From the NCBI GenBank assembly GCA_963573385.1, contig CAUYLG010048364.1:1-64000 (forward strand): a DNA stretch of 64,000 bases, given 5' to 3'. The translations under genes and the position numbers were made by a program. Under the pieces are notes generated by a model that was given only the letters and a program-made list of their open reading frames with translations, searched no databases and had not been told where the DNA came from. The stretch is from Cacajao melanocephalus (Eukaryota > Chordata > Mammalia > Primates > Pitheciidae). Within the stretch, counting starts at the first letter, position 1. Each line of letters starts with the position of its first letter. Below, piece by piece: positions 23,398 through 35,345 of this stretch.

Positions 23398-25189
23398 GAT
23401 GTATTAAATGTCTATTTTTTAAAAGATATTGCAGGAACATAGAATTAGCAAACAAAAATCCAGAAGGCAGCAAAACCAGGCAGTGTGGCTGAATCATTAG
23501 ACTAGGGAGAGGTAAGAAGAAACATACAAAGAAGGAAAAAAGAGGGGAAAAGCCTAGAAATATCAATTGAGGTCATATTGGTAACATTTTGAGAAGTTTG
23601 AACATTTTTCTATAAACATTGGTTCCAAGATTATTAAATTAGGAGCCCTTTTTTTCCCCACCAGAAACAATTGTGAGCTTAGTATGCCTGTATTGTTTGC
23701 ATAGCATCCTCTCCTTTGGGGAGCTAACCTTTCCACTTTCCATTTAAAAAACCAAGCGGACTTCATTCCTCCCATCGCCATCTCCTAACCCCAACTCATT
23801 TCAATATATATTCCATGAGTAAATAAATAAACCAGATACTTTTCTAGACCTTTTCCTTTTCAATTTTTTTTTAAGCTGGAGCAGTAGTTAAGAAAGGTAC
23901 TCTCTCTCTCTTGAATCAGAAGCTATAAGGACAATTTAAGCTGGAACTCTTTGCAACCATATTCCCAACCACATAAAACCTTCTACCGTAGGCCAGAGAA
24001 GACTGAGAAGCAGAGCTCAAATAAGGCAAGAGAGAGGCCTATATGCTAAACCTTAGTGTTTAAGCCTCTAAATTTAGCCATTATGTTGAAGTCCTTTCTT
24101 ATCTGTATTTGTGACAAAGGTTGGAAAACATATATCAGACATATTGTTTTTCTGGTATAAAGACAATGCTTGATTTCCTTCCAAATTTCTGACATCCTTA
24201 TAATAAAAGTATTATCCTTCCTGGCATCAGTAGTCCATGTTTTGGAATGAAAAAAAAAAAGAAATCTAACAAAATTATAGAGCACAATTAAATAAAAATG
24301 GCTAGCTTTATTTCTAAGGCCAACATGTATCTTAATAAAGTAATTATGGTCCTTTTATCTAAATTTAGTATTATATGACTTCACTTCTTTCCTCTCATTT
24401 TTTCGTCAAAAAGATATTTTTATATTTAACTTATTTATTGGCACAGAGCTATAAGTGATGTTTAACATAGTTCTCAATTATCATGTCAAAAAAGAATTGA
24501 TTTAGTTGAGTTGCATAGACAGACATCTTAATACAACCATTTTCAGTATGTTAAAAATGGAGAATTTTTTTCAATAAATCTAAAATCTATAGGGATGTGG
24601 TTGTAATTCATCCAGACCATTGCAAAATCAGCTTTGTTTCAGTGTTTCATCTCCCTGCTATTCTAAGCAATTTTTAAAATTCAAAGTCAACATTTTATGA
24701 AATTATTTATTTTGAGAATCAAAAGTCATCCTTTGTCAAATGCTTGGTTTCTCGGGAAATGAAATGTTCAGGTTATTTGATTTTGCCATCTTTAATTTTC
24801 CAAAGTGGAACAGATGTTCTCTGGATATAATACATAGGTGTCTAAGTGAATCTTTCCTTTCTAACTATAAACTTCCAGAAGTATTTGCCTTTGTGTGAAA
24901 AAAATACTTTTTGCCATAATTGTTTTTCATAAATATGAGGATGAAACTTTGTCAACAAAGAGTAACTTATTTAAACAAGTATTTAGTTAAATTGTTACGG
25001 TTGTTATGGTTGATGTTGTATTTGTGATTACTTTGAGCCTATACCTTTACATAATTATCATTATATCAAAGAGATGATGTTTAATTTTCTATGTTTCTTA
25101 TAAGAAGCCCTTGAAGACAATAAGCAAGGTGATAAAAGATACAAGATCAAGTCTCTGAGGGACCGGTTTCTTCAAAGATATCCATTTTG
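23398..25189. other. Unassigned AT-rich stretch
   Basis: About 1.8 kb with no repeat or coding signal that I can name. Confidence 0.4.
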
Positions 25190-25454
25190 TCACCAAGTGC
25201 TATCAATTATCTTTACATTATTCACAATTCCCCTTTTATATTTTGCTCCCTATCTAACGACTACTCTTACAGGTTGTCAGACATTTTCTATTTCACTGTC
25301 ATCACTGCCACAGCATCCTCATTACTCATCCTGCCTCTTCTCAACTTGGTTCACTCTATACTAAATACCACAGTTAGAGTCATCTTTCCCAACTACTGTT
25401 TTAATTGAATAAACTTTGCTACCACACAACATATTTATAAAAGTACAAATTATT
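25190..25454 (+). mobile_element. L2 LINE remnant, part 1
   Basis: C/T-biased sequence with blocks such as cttctcaacttggttcactc and ccacagttagagtcatcttt. These match the L2 layout of a small exon-like C/T-rich stretch followed by gccagagtgatcttt. Strongly diverged; interrupted by the Alu that follows. Confidence 0.6.
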
Positions 25455-25792
25455 GGCTGGACACAGTGGCTCACACTTGTAATCCTAGCAATTTGGGAGG
25501 CCAAGGCAGGTGGATCATCTGAGGTCAGGAGTTTGAGACCAGCCTGGAGACCAGCCTGGCCAACATGGTGAAACTCCATCTCTACCAAAAATACAAAAAA
25601 AAAAAAAAAAAAAAAATAGCCAGGTGTGGTAACATGCACCTGTAATTTCAGCTACTCGGGAGGCTGAGGCAGGAGAATCACTTGAACCGTGGAAGTGGAA
25701 GTTGCAGTGAGCTTAGATTTCACCACTGCACTACAACCTGGGCAACAGAGCAAGACTCTGTCTCAAAAAAACAAAACAGACAAAACAAAAAG
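25455..25792 (+). mobile_element. Alu with expanded middle A tract and a 12-bp duplication
   Basis: Complete Alu starting ggctggacacagtggc. The unit gagaccagcctg is perfectly doubled at 25535-25546 and 25547-25558. The middle linker is 22 consecutive A at 25595-25616. Flanks aaagtacaaatt and aaagcaaatt are similar and may be the target duplication. Confidence 0.96.
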
Positions 25793-26170
25793 CAAATTTC
25801 CTCCTACTCTCTTATTTGAAGACTTCCTCTAAATCATGTCAGTTTGTCACCTCTAAAAGATAACGTCCTTTTCTAGTGCTTTCTTCTTATTCCCTTCTTT
25901 TGCACCCAACTGCTATCATCTCCACATATTGCATACCCAGTTATACTTTAGGGTTTAGGAAATATTAACCTTCTGCAGGACATTTCATCCTATTCTCTCC
26001 AGCTTTTATTAGTCATAGCTTTCGCATTACAAACTTTAAAAAAATATTTTATAAATATTTGTGTAAATATCTCTTATTATATGGTAAGCTTTAGACTAAT
26101 TCATTATAATTTTCATGGTGCTAACACTTGTGTTCTATAAATATATTGAATTATTGAAACATAAAAAATA
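25793..26170 (+). mobile_element. L2 LINE remnant, part 2
   Basis: C/T-biased sequence continues after the Alu and then passes into tatggtaagctttagactaa and a final aaatatattgaattattg. This resembles the decayed L2 3' end (gtaagctcc ... caataaatatttgttgaat). Assignment rests partly on continuity with part 1. Confidence 0.5.
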
Positions 26171-27435
26171 GATGATTTTTTAATCTATGCATTAAGCTAC
26201 TAGGAGAAAATAAGGTTTCCAAGCTAAATGTCACAAGTTAAACCTTAATTAGCTTCAAACTTTTGCTTTCAGTAATTTTCAGAAGGTACATGTGTAATTT
26301 ATATTTTAAAAATATTATCAGAATGAATAGGTTTGGACAGATGTGCCAGACAAAATTCTTTTCATGATCATAGACACATTTTTAAATATTTCATTCTATT
26401 AATATGTCCCCATTTCAACTCTATGACTCAGAGAATTTGTTAAATCTATTTGCTATTTCTTTTACTTCTTTTAGTTCTGATGTAAATTACCAGATATTTT
26501 ACAAAGCCCTGAATAGTATTATCCAAATAATGTAAAATGAGAAACTTGAGTTTCATATTCAAAACACTGTTGTTTAGACCCCAACTCCATTTTACCTCCT
26601 CTCACCTTGGTAACTTAGAATTCCAGGTTTCCATTATCAAAAGCTCCTTTAGTTTACCTGTCAGTGCAGACTCTGTCAACTGCCTGCACTTAAGGAACAC
26701 TGGTAACACTGACAAAAATGGTTTCCAAGAGCTAATACTAAAGGCATGGTTTTTAAAAATCCTTTTAAAGTCATTACAAAGGCAGCCTTAGTCCTTCTGG
26801 TGCAAGGTAGGATATAAATGAAGTCATCTTATTTGTTTCCTTATGGAAGGAATATATGCAGATCATTTTCTAATAATTAGGAAAGCATATTACTTATTTT
26901 CTCATAAAGGGCTTTATCTTTCTTTGAAATTTGTATTCCTTCCTACAAACAATAAAATATGACTTGATATCACAATAGCATAAAAATACAAATACAAATC
27001 AGTGAAATGACAAGGAGTGTGAAATTCCTAGAGAGCTCCTAGGACCCCTTAGGAGGCCCAAATTCAATTGATTGAACCCTTTTCCAACCCCTCACCAACT
27101 TATTCTCCCATGAATTAATTATGATGACTGTACAGCTGCATCCCCACAGAGTAGTCACGTCCAACAAAATGGATCCAGGCTACAACGCAGACAAAATCTC
27201 CTTAACTTTTTTCCATATTATATGCAGAAAATTCTGTCTTCTTAGTCATTTTCTTCAATTAGAAGAAGTGGAAAAGACATGTGCCTTTGGCTTAGGAGAG
27301 ATTTATTCTACAGTTCCTGAAGAGGATCATACATGAAATGAATATTTTTTAAAAAGACAAAAAATTAATTTTGAGGAGTCTTAATAAATTTGGTATCTGA
27401 GACCTAACATCTTACAATCCAGCTGTTTGACAGGA
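26171..27435. other. Unassigned stretch
   Basis: No named repeat. Short frames at 26537-26791 and 27121-27336 lack any recognisable domain. Confidence 0.4.
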
Positions 27436-27560
27436 ACCAGTAACTATCCATTTATCTATTCAATAAATATTTATTAAATGCCTAAAATGTTTCAGGCAAT
27501 GTTCAGTGAATAAAGCAGAGGATCCTGCTGACACATAACTCAGTTTTTAGTGGGAAAGAT
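27436..27560 (-). mobile_element. L2 3' end remnant, antisense
   Basis: Reads ttcaataaatatttattaaa, tgcctaaaatgtttcaggca, then atgttcagtgaataaagcag. This is the reverse complement of the L2 3' terminus. Confidence 0.75.
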
Positions 27561-28469
27561 ATTTTCCCATATTAACACATGATCCCTTCCATTTTCTGGG
27601 GCTATTTCTCACATTGTGGATATTGAACTTTTTTTTTTTTTTCCTGCCAGAGGCCTGAGTTCATTACATATCTCCCTCTTTCTGCTTCTCTTACATCTTA
27701 TCAGCTTTTGTTGATCCTAACTCCTAAAGCTTCTGCTGTCTGTGCAAACAAATGACAATGGGGAGACTCCACATACTCACATGAGATTGGTGGTACCTGG
27801 CGCTAAATTGTAAAGCAATACATAATCTGTTTTCTGATTACATACACACATTGTACCTTGAGCTCTTGTCAAGGCAGGGCAACATGAGTTTAACATTCAA
27901 TAGACCTTGTGCCAATAGTTCTGCATTTTTCTTATTTCCTCCTTTTTCTCTTTTTACTAAGGTCTCATTTATTTTCTTTAAATGCCTCAACATTCTTTCC
28001 ATTTTCCTTTGATTACAGAAGTCTTCTTTTCTCTGCCCTATCAACCACTCTATTTTATATAAAGAGAAGAAATAATTTCCAGATGGAAACTGTGACAGAT
28101 TATGTTTGGTGCTTGTATGCCAATCACACCACTTTGGTAACTAAATATACCCAAAGCCTATTTCAGCATTCCTGAAAGTTTAAAGCTAAAGAAAATAGAT
28201 TCAATCTTAAAAGTGAGTTTGAGATTAAAAGCCTTCCACCTTGTCAATTATCATTCCTATATTGCAGAAAGAATTCTACAGAAATATACTTGCAACTTTT
28301 ATTAGGACTATGTGAGATTAAAAAGTGGTGGAGAAGAAAAGTATGTAAACTGTATTGAAGAACTGTCAGCTTTCAGCCCAAGAACTCTCAAAAATATGGA
28401 GGGAAACAGAGCTCACTAGAAGAAAACCTAAGAATGGCATAACTATTTACTAGGAAGTAGTGACTGATT
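27561..28469. other. Unassigned stretch
   Basis: A T run lies near 27628-27641. Overlapping short frames on both strands at 27838-28175 have no supporting features. Confidence 0.4.
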
Positions 28470-28620
28470 TTTATTACACAAATGCTTTATTGATTTGGTG
28501 TACCTGTGCATGCCAGGCACTGACAAAATAGAGGTAAAAAGTTCTTGGAGTTTTATGTTCTAGTCTGGAAAACAACTGATAAATGTGTGAACTTATACAA
28601 ATGCCTATATTCTCTGACCC
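28470..28620 (-). mobile_element. L2 3' end remnant, antisense
   Basis: Includes gcatgccaggcactgacaaa followed by ttatgttctagtctggaaaa, the antisense L2 end and its attctagtgggg block. Confidence 0.65.
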
Positions 28621-29660
28621 CAAATTTAAAATGCATTCAGTTTTTAATTTTTAAATAACCTACAATATGTGTTTCCAGATAAGGACATAAAGAAAATATT
28701 ATCAATAAAAGGAGAAAGAGTTAACACTACATATCTTCTCTGTATCTACATTAAATGTTTCATTTAATCTTCCCATCAATAACAAAAATAATACCTGCTG
28801 ATAAAAAAAATTGCCCATTGGTTCTTTGAACTTTATTGAAACTTATGTTAAGACCTAGACCCTGAACAATTTTTATAAATGTTTGTTTTCTATGTTGAGT
28901 TTAGCTAAATATTTTTGTTTAATGATTTGTACTGTTGATAATATTGATATCCTATTTATTATATTATACACTTACAAATATATATTATATAGAAAAATAT
29001 ATTTTTAATGGTTGGTTCTTACAGCATGATCTATCAATGGGAATAATACATAAGAGTTATTAAACATAAAAGTAAATTGATCAGCAACTCATAGTTTTGT
29101 TAACACTTGTTTTGTATATTCTGTGATTATCTTATTAGGTTCACGTAAGTTAAGACTTTTCACATGTGATCTTGGTTAAGTGAATTTATTTCCTTTGTCT
29201 CAGTTTCCTCCCCTATATATTTGAGGTATTTGATTTTGCCAGGTGCCCAGGGCTACTATCATCTTATATTGACTTTACATTTTCTATTGGAGGTAGCTGA
29301 GGTCACGTAAATTAAGACCCGAAATCCAAATAGATGCAGCCTTATTATGGTTATGAAATCTCAGAGTACACGTCTCCTCTGCCTTCAACTCTGTTTCACC
29401 AAGGACTAATGATCAGAGCTATGCACCCTCATAGTCTCTTGCTCCACCCTTTTTTTTTTAATCGGATTCACTCACTGAAGGTATGATATTTGAATATTGT
29501 GGAAGTGTTTCCAATTTGAGTTTCCACTCGGCTCAGTTCCTAAGACTTTTTACTCTGTCCTATTCCTGGGAGACTATTAGTAGCCCATCTCTATGTCCCC
29601 TGATATTTGGAACTCATCAGCTCAGCTATTAAGGCTATTTTTTAAATTGTGACATTTGTG
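28621..29660. other. Unassigned AT-rich stretch
   Basis: Nothing recognised; includes a T run near 29450. Confidence 0.45.
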
Positions 29661-29719
29661 TATACATACACACACACATTCATATATATGTGTATATATA
29701 TATACACATATATATGAAT
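29661..29719. repeat. CA/TA microsatellite with a perfect 42-bp palindrome
   Basis: After a CA run, positions 29678-29719 form a perfect palindrome. The 21-base left half begins attcatatatatgtgt and the right half is its exact reverse complement, ending tatatgaat. There is no spacer between the halves. Confidence 0.97.
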
Positions 29720-30135
29720 TTATTTTTTGTATTTCCTCAAAACTTCTTGGTGTGTGCTATACAAGGAGAGGTTTTTTTCTGGGTTCTATTTTTTCTAGGC
29801 TTCTATTGCCAAAAATGGAAACTATTTTCCTTGGTATCCTGCTATCTTCTTACTCTTAACTGCTGCACTGTAGAAGTTGATTGATCAAAGTTAATGTAAC
29901 TATAGCTAGGTAGCAATTTATAGAATCTTAAAATTGTTTCATTATAATTTGCATTGTATTTTAACAAGTTATAGAATCTTTTCTGCAATATTTTCTTTAA
30001 AAATAAGACATGACTATTTGATCTCATTGGTATAGTATTTCCTTGACTTATGTATATTCCAATATAAAGTGAGCCTCTAACCAGATATTGTCGTTGACAA
30101 ATACTTTTGCTTATGCCATACGTTTCCTAGTCACT
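29720..30135. other. Unassigned stretch
   Basis: No recognisable feature; short chance frames only. Confidence 0.45.
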
Positions 30136-30170
30136 AGTGTGTGTGTGTGTGTGTGTGTGCATGTGTGTGT
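30136..30170. repeat. (GT)n microsatellite
   Basis: A GT run interrupted once by gcat. It gives a C/V-rich chance frame. Confidence 0.95.
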
Positions 30171-30624
30171 AAAAAGGACATATGTGGTGCAATGGGGTGA
30201 AGAATTTTGGAGATTTGTAATCGATGGAACCTCTACATTCATTTACATGTATACACGCAGACACACAAACACATGTGCATACACATATACATTGATGGTG
30301 ATAATAATGGTGAAGAAAATGATAGCAGCAACATTAGATGGAAATAATGAAAATGACGAAAAAAATTGTATTGCCCATAACACTTTGATAAATCATTAAA
30401 AATTTTTTTCAAATGTCAACAGATCTTCCTAATGGAATAAGTAATAAATGTCCATTCTAGCTATTTGAGTCTTTCAGTAGGCCCATATAGCTAAACACCA
30501 AAATGACCTCCAATAACTTTCATTAGAATAGCTTACAATGAATTATACATTGTACAGTGAAATCCTCCAGGTCTTTAAGGTTTGCATATTTAATTTCCTG
30601 GATATTTAATATCACCAAATTTGT
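30171..30624. other. Unassigned stretch
   Basis: Includes short CA-like pieces near 30255-30290. Nothing else recognised. Confidence 0.45.
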
Positions 30625-30705
30625 GTATATGTATATATATATAGAAATATATGTGTATACTGTATTTAAGTACATATAAATACACATAAATACACATGCA
30701 TATGC
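30625..30705. repeat. Degenerate TATG/TACA microsatellite
   Basis: Units such as gtatatgtatatatatatag, acatataaatacacataaat. Confidence 0.85.
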
Positions 30706-32311
30706 TTTAAATTATATATTACTCTTTACATACATGTATCTTAATTGTTTTTATCATTTCTCTTGTTGCCAGGTCATTGACAATCATTTTATTTTATTAC
30801 TGATATGTCAGATCATAATCCTAAAGATTTAATTAAGAACCAGATAACCATAATTTTTAGAATTATAAATAAGCCAGAGTAAATAAGGTATTTAATGAGA
30901 AAATGTGAGTTCTCTTTTGGAGGTAGTATCTGAGTTTTATTGTGTGGAATAGGTGAGCATCTCTTTGGTTATACGGAAGCCTCTATTACTTAAATTTAGG
31001 TTTTAGAAAAATGTATACTGGATAATTTTATTTGACCCAAAAGTTTATTTGAATTCAATAGTAGTTTCAAAATCACTGTGTTTCCCTAAGCAGCAAATGG
31101 CACACAGGAAAAGAAACATAACAGCAAAAACCTTTTAATCAGAAAAATTTTCTGTTTACTGATGTTTTCATTGCCAGAAATTAAAATGTCCTTTGAAGAT
31201 TAAGATAATAGTTTCACATTGATAGATGTCAGTAGATAATGGAATTGTGTACTATCATTACCATTGCACAAGCTGATAAATCTTTAGCCAAAATCAACAA
31301 AATGGCCTTTTGGTCATTTGTTAAATTCTAATGAAGGAAAAATTCTCTAAGAATTGTGTAAGACATTTCTTGGAATGGGAACATTTTCCCATTTTTCATT
31401 AAAAGATGTCAAAGCAATTAATCATTATTTTTCCACAGCTGAGACAAGTTTTAATACATTTAAGAGTTTCCTGTAGCAACAATTGATTGAAAAGTACTGA
31501 GGATATAAATAAAATGTAATTAATTTGGCAAAAAAAATAGCCTGAAAATATTTGGAGATGTGACTTTTACCAGTTTAGAAGAACAGCATAATTCTGGAGA
31601 GCAGAATGTTTGCTTATGAATTCCAGGCTCTAACTTCTTACACATTTATATCCAAGAAAATGTCAAGAAGAGAAAGCCCAAGATTTATGTACATTTCATT
31701 TTTGATATCACAAATTTTATCCATTTTTATGAGGTATGCCTCATAAAGTTTATCTTTTCATAACATTTAAAGCTCTCAATATAACTTTTCCTTAACTCAT
31801 AGAGATAAAATGAAATTATACTTAGAAATACTTCCTCCTTGCCTCACTCCAGAACACTGTGCCGGTGACAGAGGAAAAGATTTTTCAGATTTTCCAGGGA
31901 CTGTGTTTAAATTCACAACTGAAAGAAAACAAACCTATATTCCCTGCAACATTCTTCCAGGACATTCTAATTATTAAAGTATCTTATACAATGTCACTAA
32001 TAAATGAGGCTAACTACTCAAAAGGCTAATTTTTAGACCTTCTCTTGAACTAAGATCTAAGGCAATAAATTATACATCTTATTTGAGCTATAAACAAATG
32101 TTAAATGGTACTAATTACATATAGTTCAAAATTGCTATTAATAAAAATTTAAAAAATTTTTTTCTAAAACAATTAGCTATATTTGATTATTCTGCACCAT
32201 GCCTTACCAGAAAGAAAATAGCAAACATATAAAGGCATTCACCTTAAAATCCTACATTTTATCCCATGAAGTGTTCAACTAATATTGGAGTTTCAAAAAT
32301 ACTTGATTAGC
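30706..32311. other. Long repeat-poor AT-rich stretch
   Basis: About 1.6 kb with no repeat family recognised. Around 31410-31500 there are TAATTA/CAATTA-like motifs. In AT-rich DNA these are expected by chance, so I draw no conclusion. Confidence 0.4.
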
Positions 32312-32858
32312 TGTGATAGTTAATATTGTGTCAACTTGTTTGGATTGAAGGATGCAAAGTATTGTTTCTGGTTGTGTTTGTGAGGGTATTGCCAGAGGAG
32401 ATTAACATTTGAGTCAGTGGACTGGAAGAGGCAGACCCATCCTCAATCCGGGTGGGCACCATTCAATCAGCTCCCAGCGCAGCTAGAAAAAGTAGGCAGA
32501 AGAAGGTAGAATGAGATGATTTGCTGAGTCTTCTGGCTTTCATCTTTTCCCTGTGTTGGATGCTCCATGCCCTTGAACATCAGACTCCAGGTTCTTTGGC
32601 TTTTGGACTCATGAACTTAAACCAGTGGTTTTCCAACGGCTCTCAGGCTTTGGGCCACAGACTGATGGCTGCTTCCCTACTTTTGAGGTTTTGGGACTCA
32701 GCCTGAGCCATCCTGGCTTCCTTGCTCCTCAGCTTGCAGACGGCCTATCATGAGACTTCACCTTGTGATCCTGTGAGCCAATTCTCCTTAATAAATTCCC
32801 TTTCATTTATACTTATATCCTAATAGTTCTGTTCCTCTAGCGAACCCTGACTAACACA
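32312..32858 (+). mobile_element. LTR-like element, copy 1
   Basis: 547 bp starting tgtgatagttaatattgtg and ending gaaccctgactaacaca, so the ends are TG...CA. A possible poly(A) signal, aataaa, lies at about 32791-32796. Internal blocks gagattaacatttgagtcag and tgtgagccaattctcc are shared with the element at 43749. The layout suggests a solo LTR; I cannot name the family with confidence. A 61-codon frame inside it has no domain. Confidence 0.75.
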
Positions 32859-33960
32859 CTGGCAAACTGCAAATTAATACTAGGACAATTGAGGCAAATA
32901 TTTAAAGTAGTGTTACTTAAGAAATTAATCATCAAGTAATTGCAGAGCTTGCAATTTAATCTAGAAGCAGTAACTCAAAAACCCACAATTTGCCAGTCTA
33001 CCACGATTCCACCTTAATTAGGTTAAAGAATAAAGCATCTCATTTTGCATACAGTATTTTTCACATTTTTACTTTTTACTATATTCTTTCAATATTTTTA
33101 TCAGTATTAAATTTTTAGAACAGATTATTAATCTGAGATAATTTTGTTAAAGAGTTTTAATTTCTACAACAAGCCAATTTAGGAAAGAACTATCAGGCCA
33201 ACATTTTAATTTTTAGATAACTGGGGACTGACATGAGCAAGATTCAGAACAGGATTAAACAGTGTGAAAGGTAATGCTTTCCTAAGTCACTTATAATACT
33301 CATTTAGCACTTCCAAGTGTGCTCTAAAGCAAAGAATCCAAAAATACAGAACTTGCTCTGAATGTCAAGTAACTAAAACAAGGAGTCCTTTATCACTGAA
33401 GGGTGTTAGAGGAGAGAAATAAGCAGGATGGATAAATTAGGAACATTCTTGAAGCTCTAGGAAAAATAGGAGTCAAATCAAATTAGGTGGACAAGGACCA
33501 TAATTCTGCATAGAATTCAACAGATGAAGAATTTGATGAGTAGAGCCCTGTGGGTTGACTGGGTTAATCAAATTCTATCCCGGATCCCAGAATGACACTT
33601 TCCCATCTAATATATTCCCTGAGTATATGTCCGTGGCCTTATATTCACTGGTCTCGATAATTAATTAAATAATATCAAATATATTCTTATGAATTCTACC
33701 CTTAAATGAGGTAGAACCAGATAAAGCAGGAGTTCTACTTATTGTTTTTGAAAATTGCTTTTAGTCACAAATTTCATATGCTCAAATCCTCTTATCTACT
33801 GCTCTACCAAAATAATTATTGTCATCAACTAGAAATATTAATAATTTATTCGGTTCTTTCAAAAAATAGGTATGAAGAATTTAAAAAAATATATAATAGA
33901 TTGACTTTAAGAGGTTACTTTGTTTTGTTTATTTCTGAATCAATGTTAAAAATGTTTGCC
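32859..33960. other. Unassigned AT-rich stretch
   Basis: Nothing recognised. The 85-codon frame at 33742-33999 runs into the L1 and has no domain. Confidence 0.45.
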
Positions 33961-34010
33961 TTTCATATGTTTGTTGGCTTCATAAATATCTATTGGTGAG
34001 AAGTGTCTGT

Positions 34011-34268
34011 TCATATACTTTGCCCACTTTCTGATGGGGTTGTTTTTTTCTTGTAAATTTGTTCAAGTTCTTTGCAGATTCTGGATATTAGCCCTTTGTC
34101 AGATGGATAGATTGCAAAATTTTTCTCCCATTCTGTAGGTTTCCTGTTCACTCTGATGATAGTTTCTTTTGCTGTGCAGAAGGTCTTTAGTTTAATTAGA
34201 TCCCATTTGTCTGTTTTGGCTTTTGTTGCCATTGCTCTTGGTGCTTTAATCATGAAGTTCTTGTCCAT
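34011..34268 (-). pseudogene. L1 ORF2 fragment in the inverted segment
   Basis: 85 codons of ORF2 on the minus strand, with [16 protein letters not shown] and [19 protein letters not shown]. These are the conserved blocks between the reverse transcriptase and the C-terminal domain. It lacks all catalytic domains and has no promoter of its own. Confidence 0.9.
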
Positions 34269-34336
34269 ACTTATACCATGAATGGTATTGTCTGGATTTT
34301 CTTCTAGGGTTTTTATGGTTTTCGGTCATTAGAGAA

Positions 34337-34522
34337 ATGCAAATTAAAACCACAATGAGATGCCATTTCACACCAGTTAGAATGGTGATCATTAAAAAGT
34401 CAGGAGATAACAGATGCTGGAGAGGATGTGGAGAAATAGGAACGGTTTTACACTGTTGGTGGGAGTGTAACTTAGTTCAACCATTGTGGAAAACAGTGTG
34501 GCGATTCCTCAAGGATCTATAA
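34337..34522 (+). pseudogene. L1 ORF2 C-terminal fragment with cysteine motif
   Basis: 61 codons from the ORF2 C-terminal region. It shows [20 protein letters not shown] and [10 protein letters not shown], the cysteine-rich segment that precedes the end of the L1 ORF2 protein. A stop follows FLKDL. It is a fragment of the insertion at 33961-35060, not a gene. Confidence 0.9.
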
Positions 34523-34581
34523 CTAGAAATACCATTTGACCCAGCAATCCTATTACTGGGTATATACACAAAGGATTATAC

Positions 34582-34770
34582 TTGAGTCTATTACAAAGGC
34601 ACATGCACAAATATCTTTATTGCAGCACTGTTAACAATAGCAAACATTTGGAACCAACCAAAGTGCCCATCAATGATAGACTGAGTAAAAAAATGTGGCA
34701 CAAATACACCATGGAATACTATGCAGCCATAAAAAAGAATGAGTTAATGTCCTTTGCAGGACATGGATGA
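34582..34770 (+). pseudogene. L1 ORF2 terminal fragment
   Basis: 62 codons ending in the recognisable YTMEYYAAIKKNELMSFAG block of L1 ORF2, followed by loss of frame. Same insertion as the previous two fragments. Confidence 0.88.
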
Positions 34771-35073
34771 AGCTGGAAACCATCATTCTCAGCAAACTAA
34801 CACAAGAAGAGAAATCCAAACACTGCATGTTTTTACTCATAAATGGGATCTGAACAATGAGAATACATGGACACAGGGAGGGGAACATCGCACATTAGGG
34901 CCTGTTTGGGCATGTGGGCTAGGGGAGGGATAGTATTAGGAGAAATATCTAATGTAGATGATGGGGTGATGGATACAGCAAACCAGCATGGCAAGTATAT
35001 AACTATGTAACAAACCTGAACATTCTGCACATGTATCCCAGAACTTAAAGTACATTTTAAAAAAATGTTTTCC

Positions 35074-35199
35074 TAAGTAGGAAGGAAAATAACAGGGGGA
35101 ATTGGGCATATAAATTGTACACAAAAGCACTAATATTAACAAAACTTGTATGAATTACATAAAAATAACAAAATATGAAGCAAGCACTCATTTGTAAAC
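35074..35199. other. Unassigned stretch
   Basis: Short AT-rich flank of the L1; nothing recognised. Confidence 0.5.
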
Positions 35200-35345
35200 C
35201 CCTCATGCAGCAAATATTTAATGATCATCAACCATGTGTCAGGCACCATACTGAGCATCAGTGATAGAACAAGAGTAGTTTCAGCCCTCCTCTGTGACTA
35301 GAAGCTCAGAGTCCAGTTCTGTGAGACAGAACGCATTCTTCATAC
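35200..35345 (-). mobile_element. L2 3' end remnant, antisense
   Basis: Reads gcagcaaatatttaatgatc, catgtgtcaggcaccatact, gagcatcagtgatagaac. This is the reverse complement of the L2 3' end. Confidence 0.82.

Larger units (their letters stand above)
33961..35060 (+). mobile_element. L1 insertion with inverted 5' part and target duplication
   Basis: 33961-34327 is L1 ORF2 in antisense; 34328-35060 is the L1 3' end in sense, through the 3' UTR to a short degraded A tail. The two parts are nearly adjacent in L1 coordinates: the inverted part ends near the aaacatatgaaa block and the sense part resumes at gagaaatgcaaat. Flanks aaaaatgtttgcc (33948-33960) and aaaaatgttttcc (35061-35073) match 12 of 13. 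This is a textbook twin-priming product. It resembles L1P-group sequence. Confidence 0.93.

Noticed and set aside
31410..31500. Cluster of TAATTA/CAATTA motifs as a homeobox enhancer
   Set aside because: Such motifs are common by chance in AT-rich DNA, and I have no conservation data.
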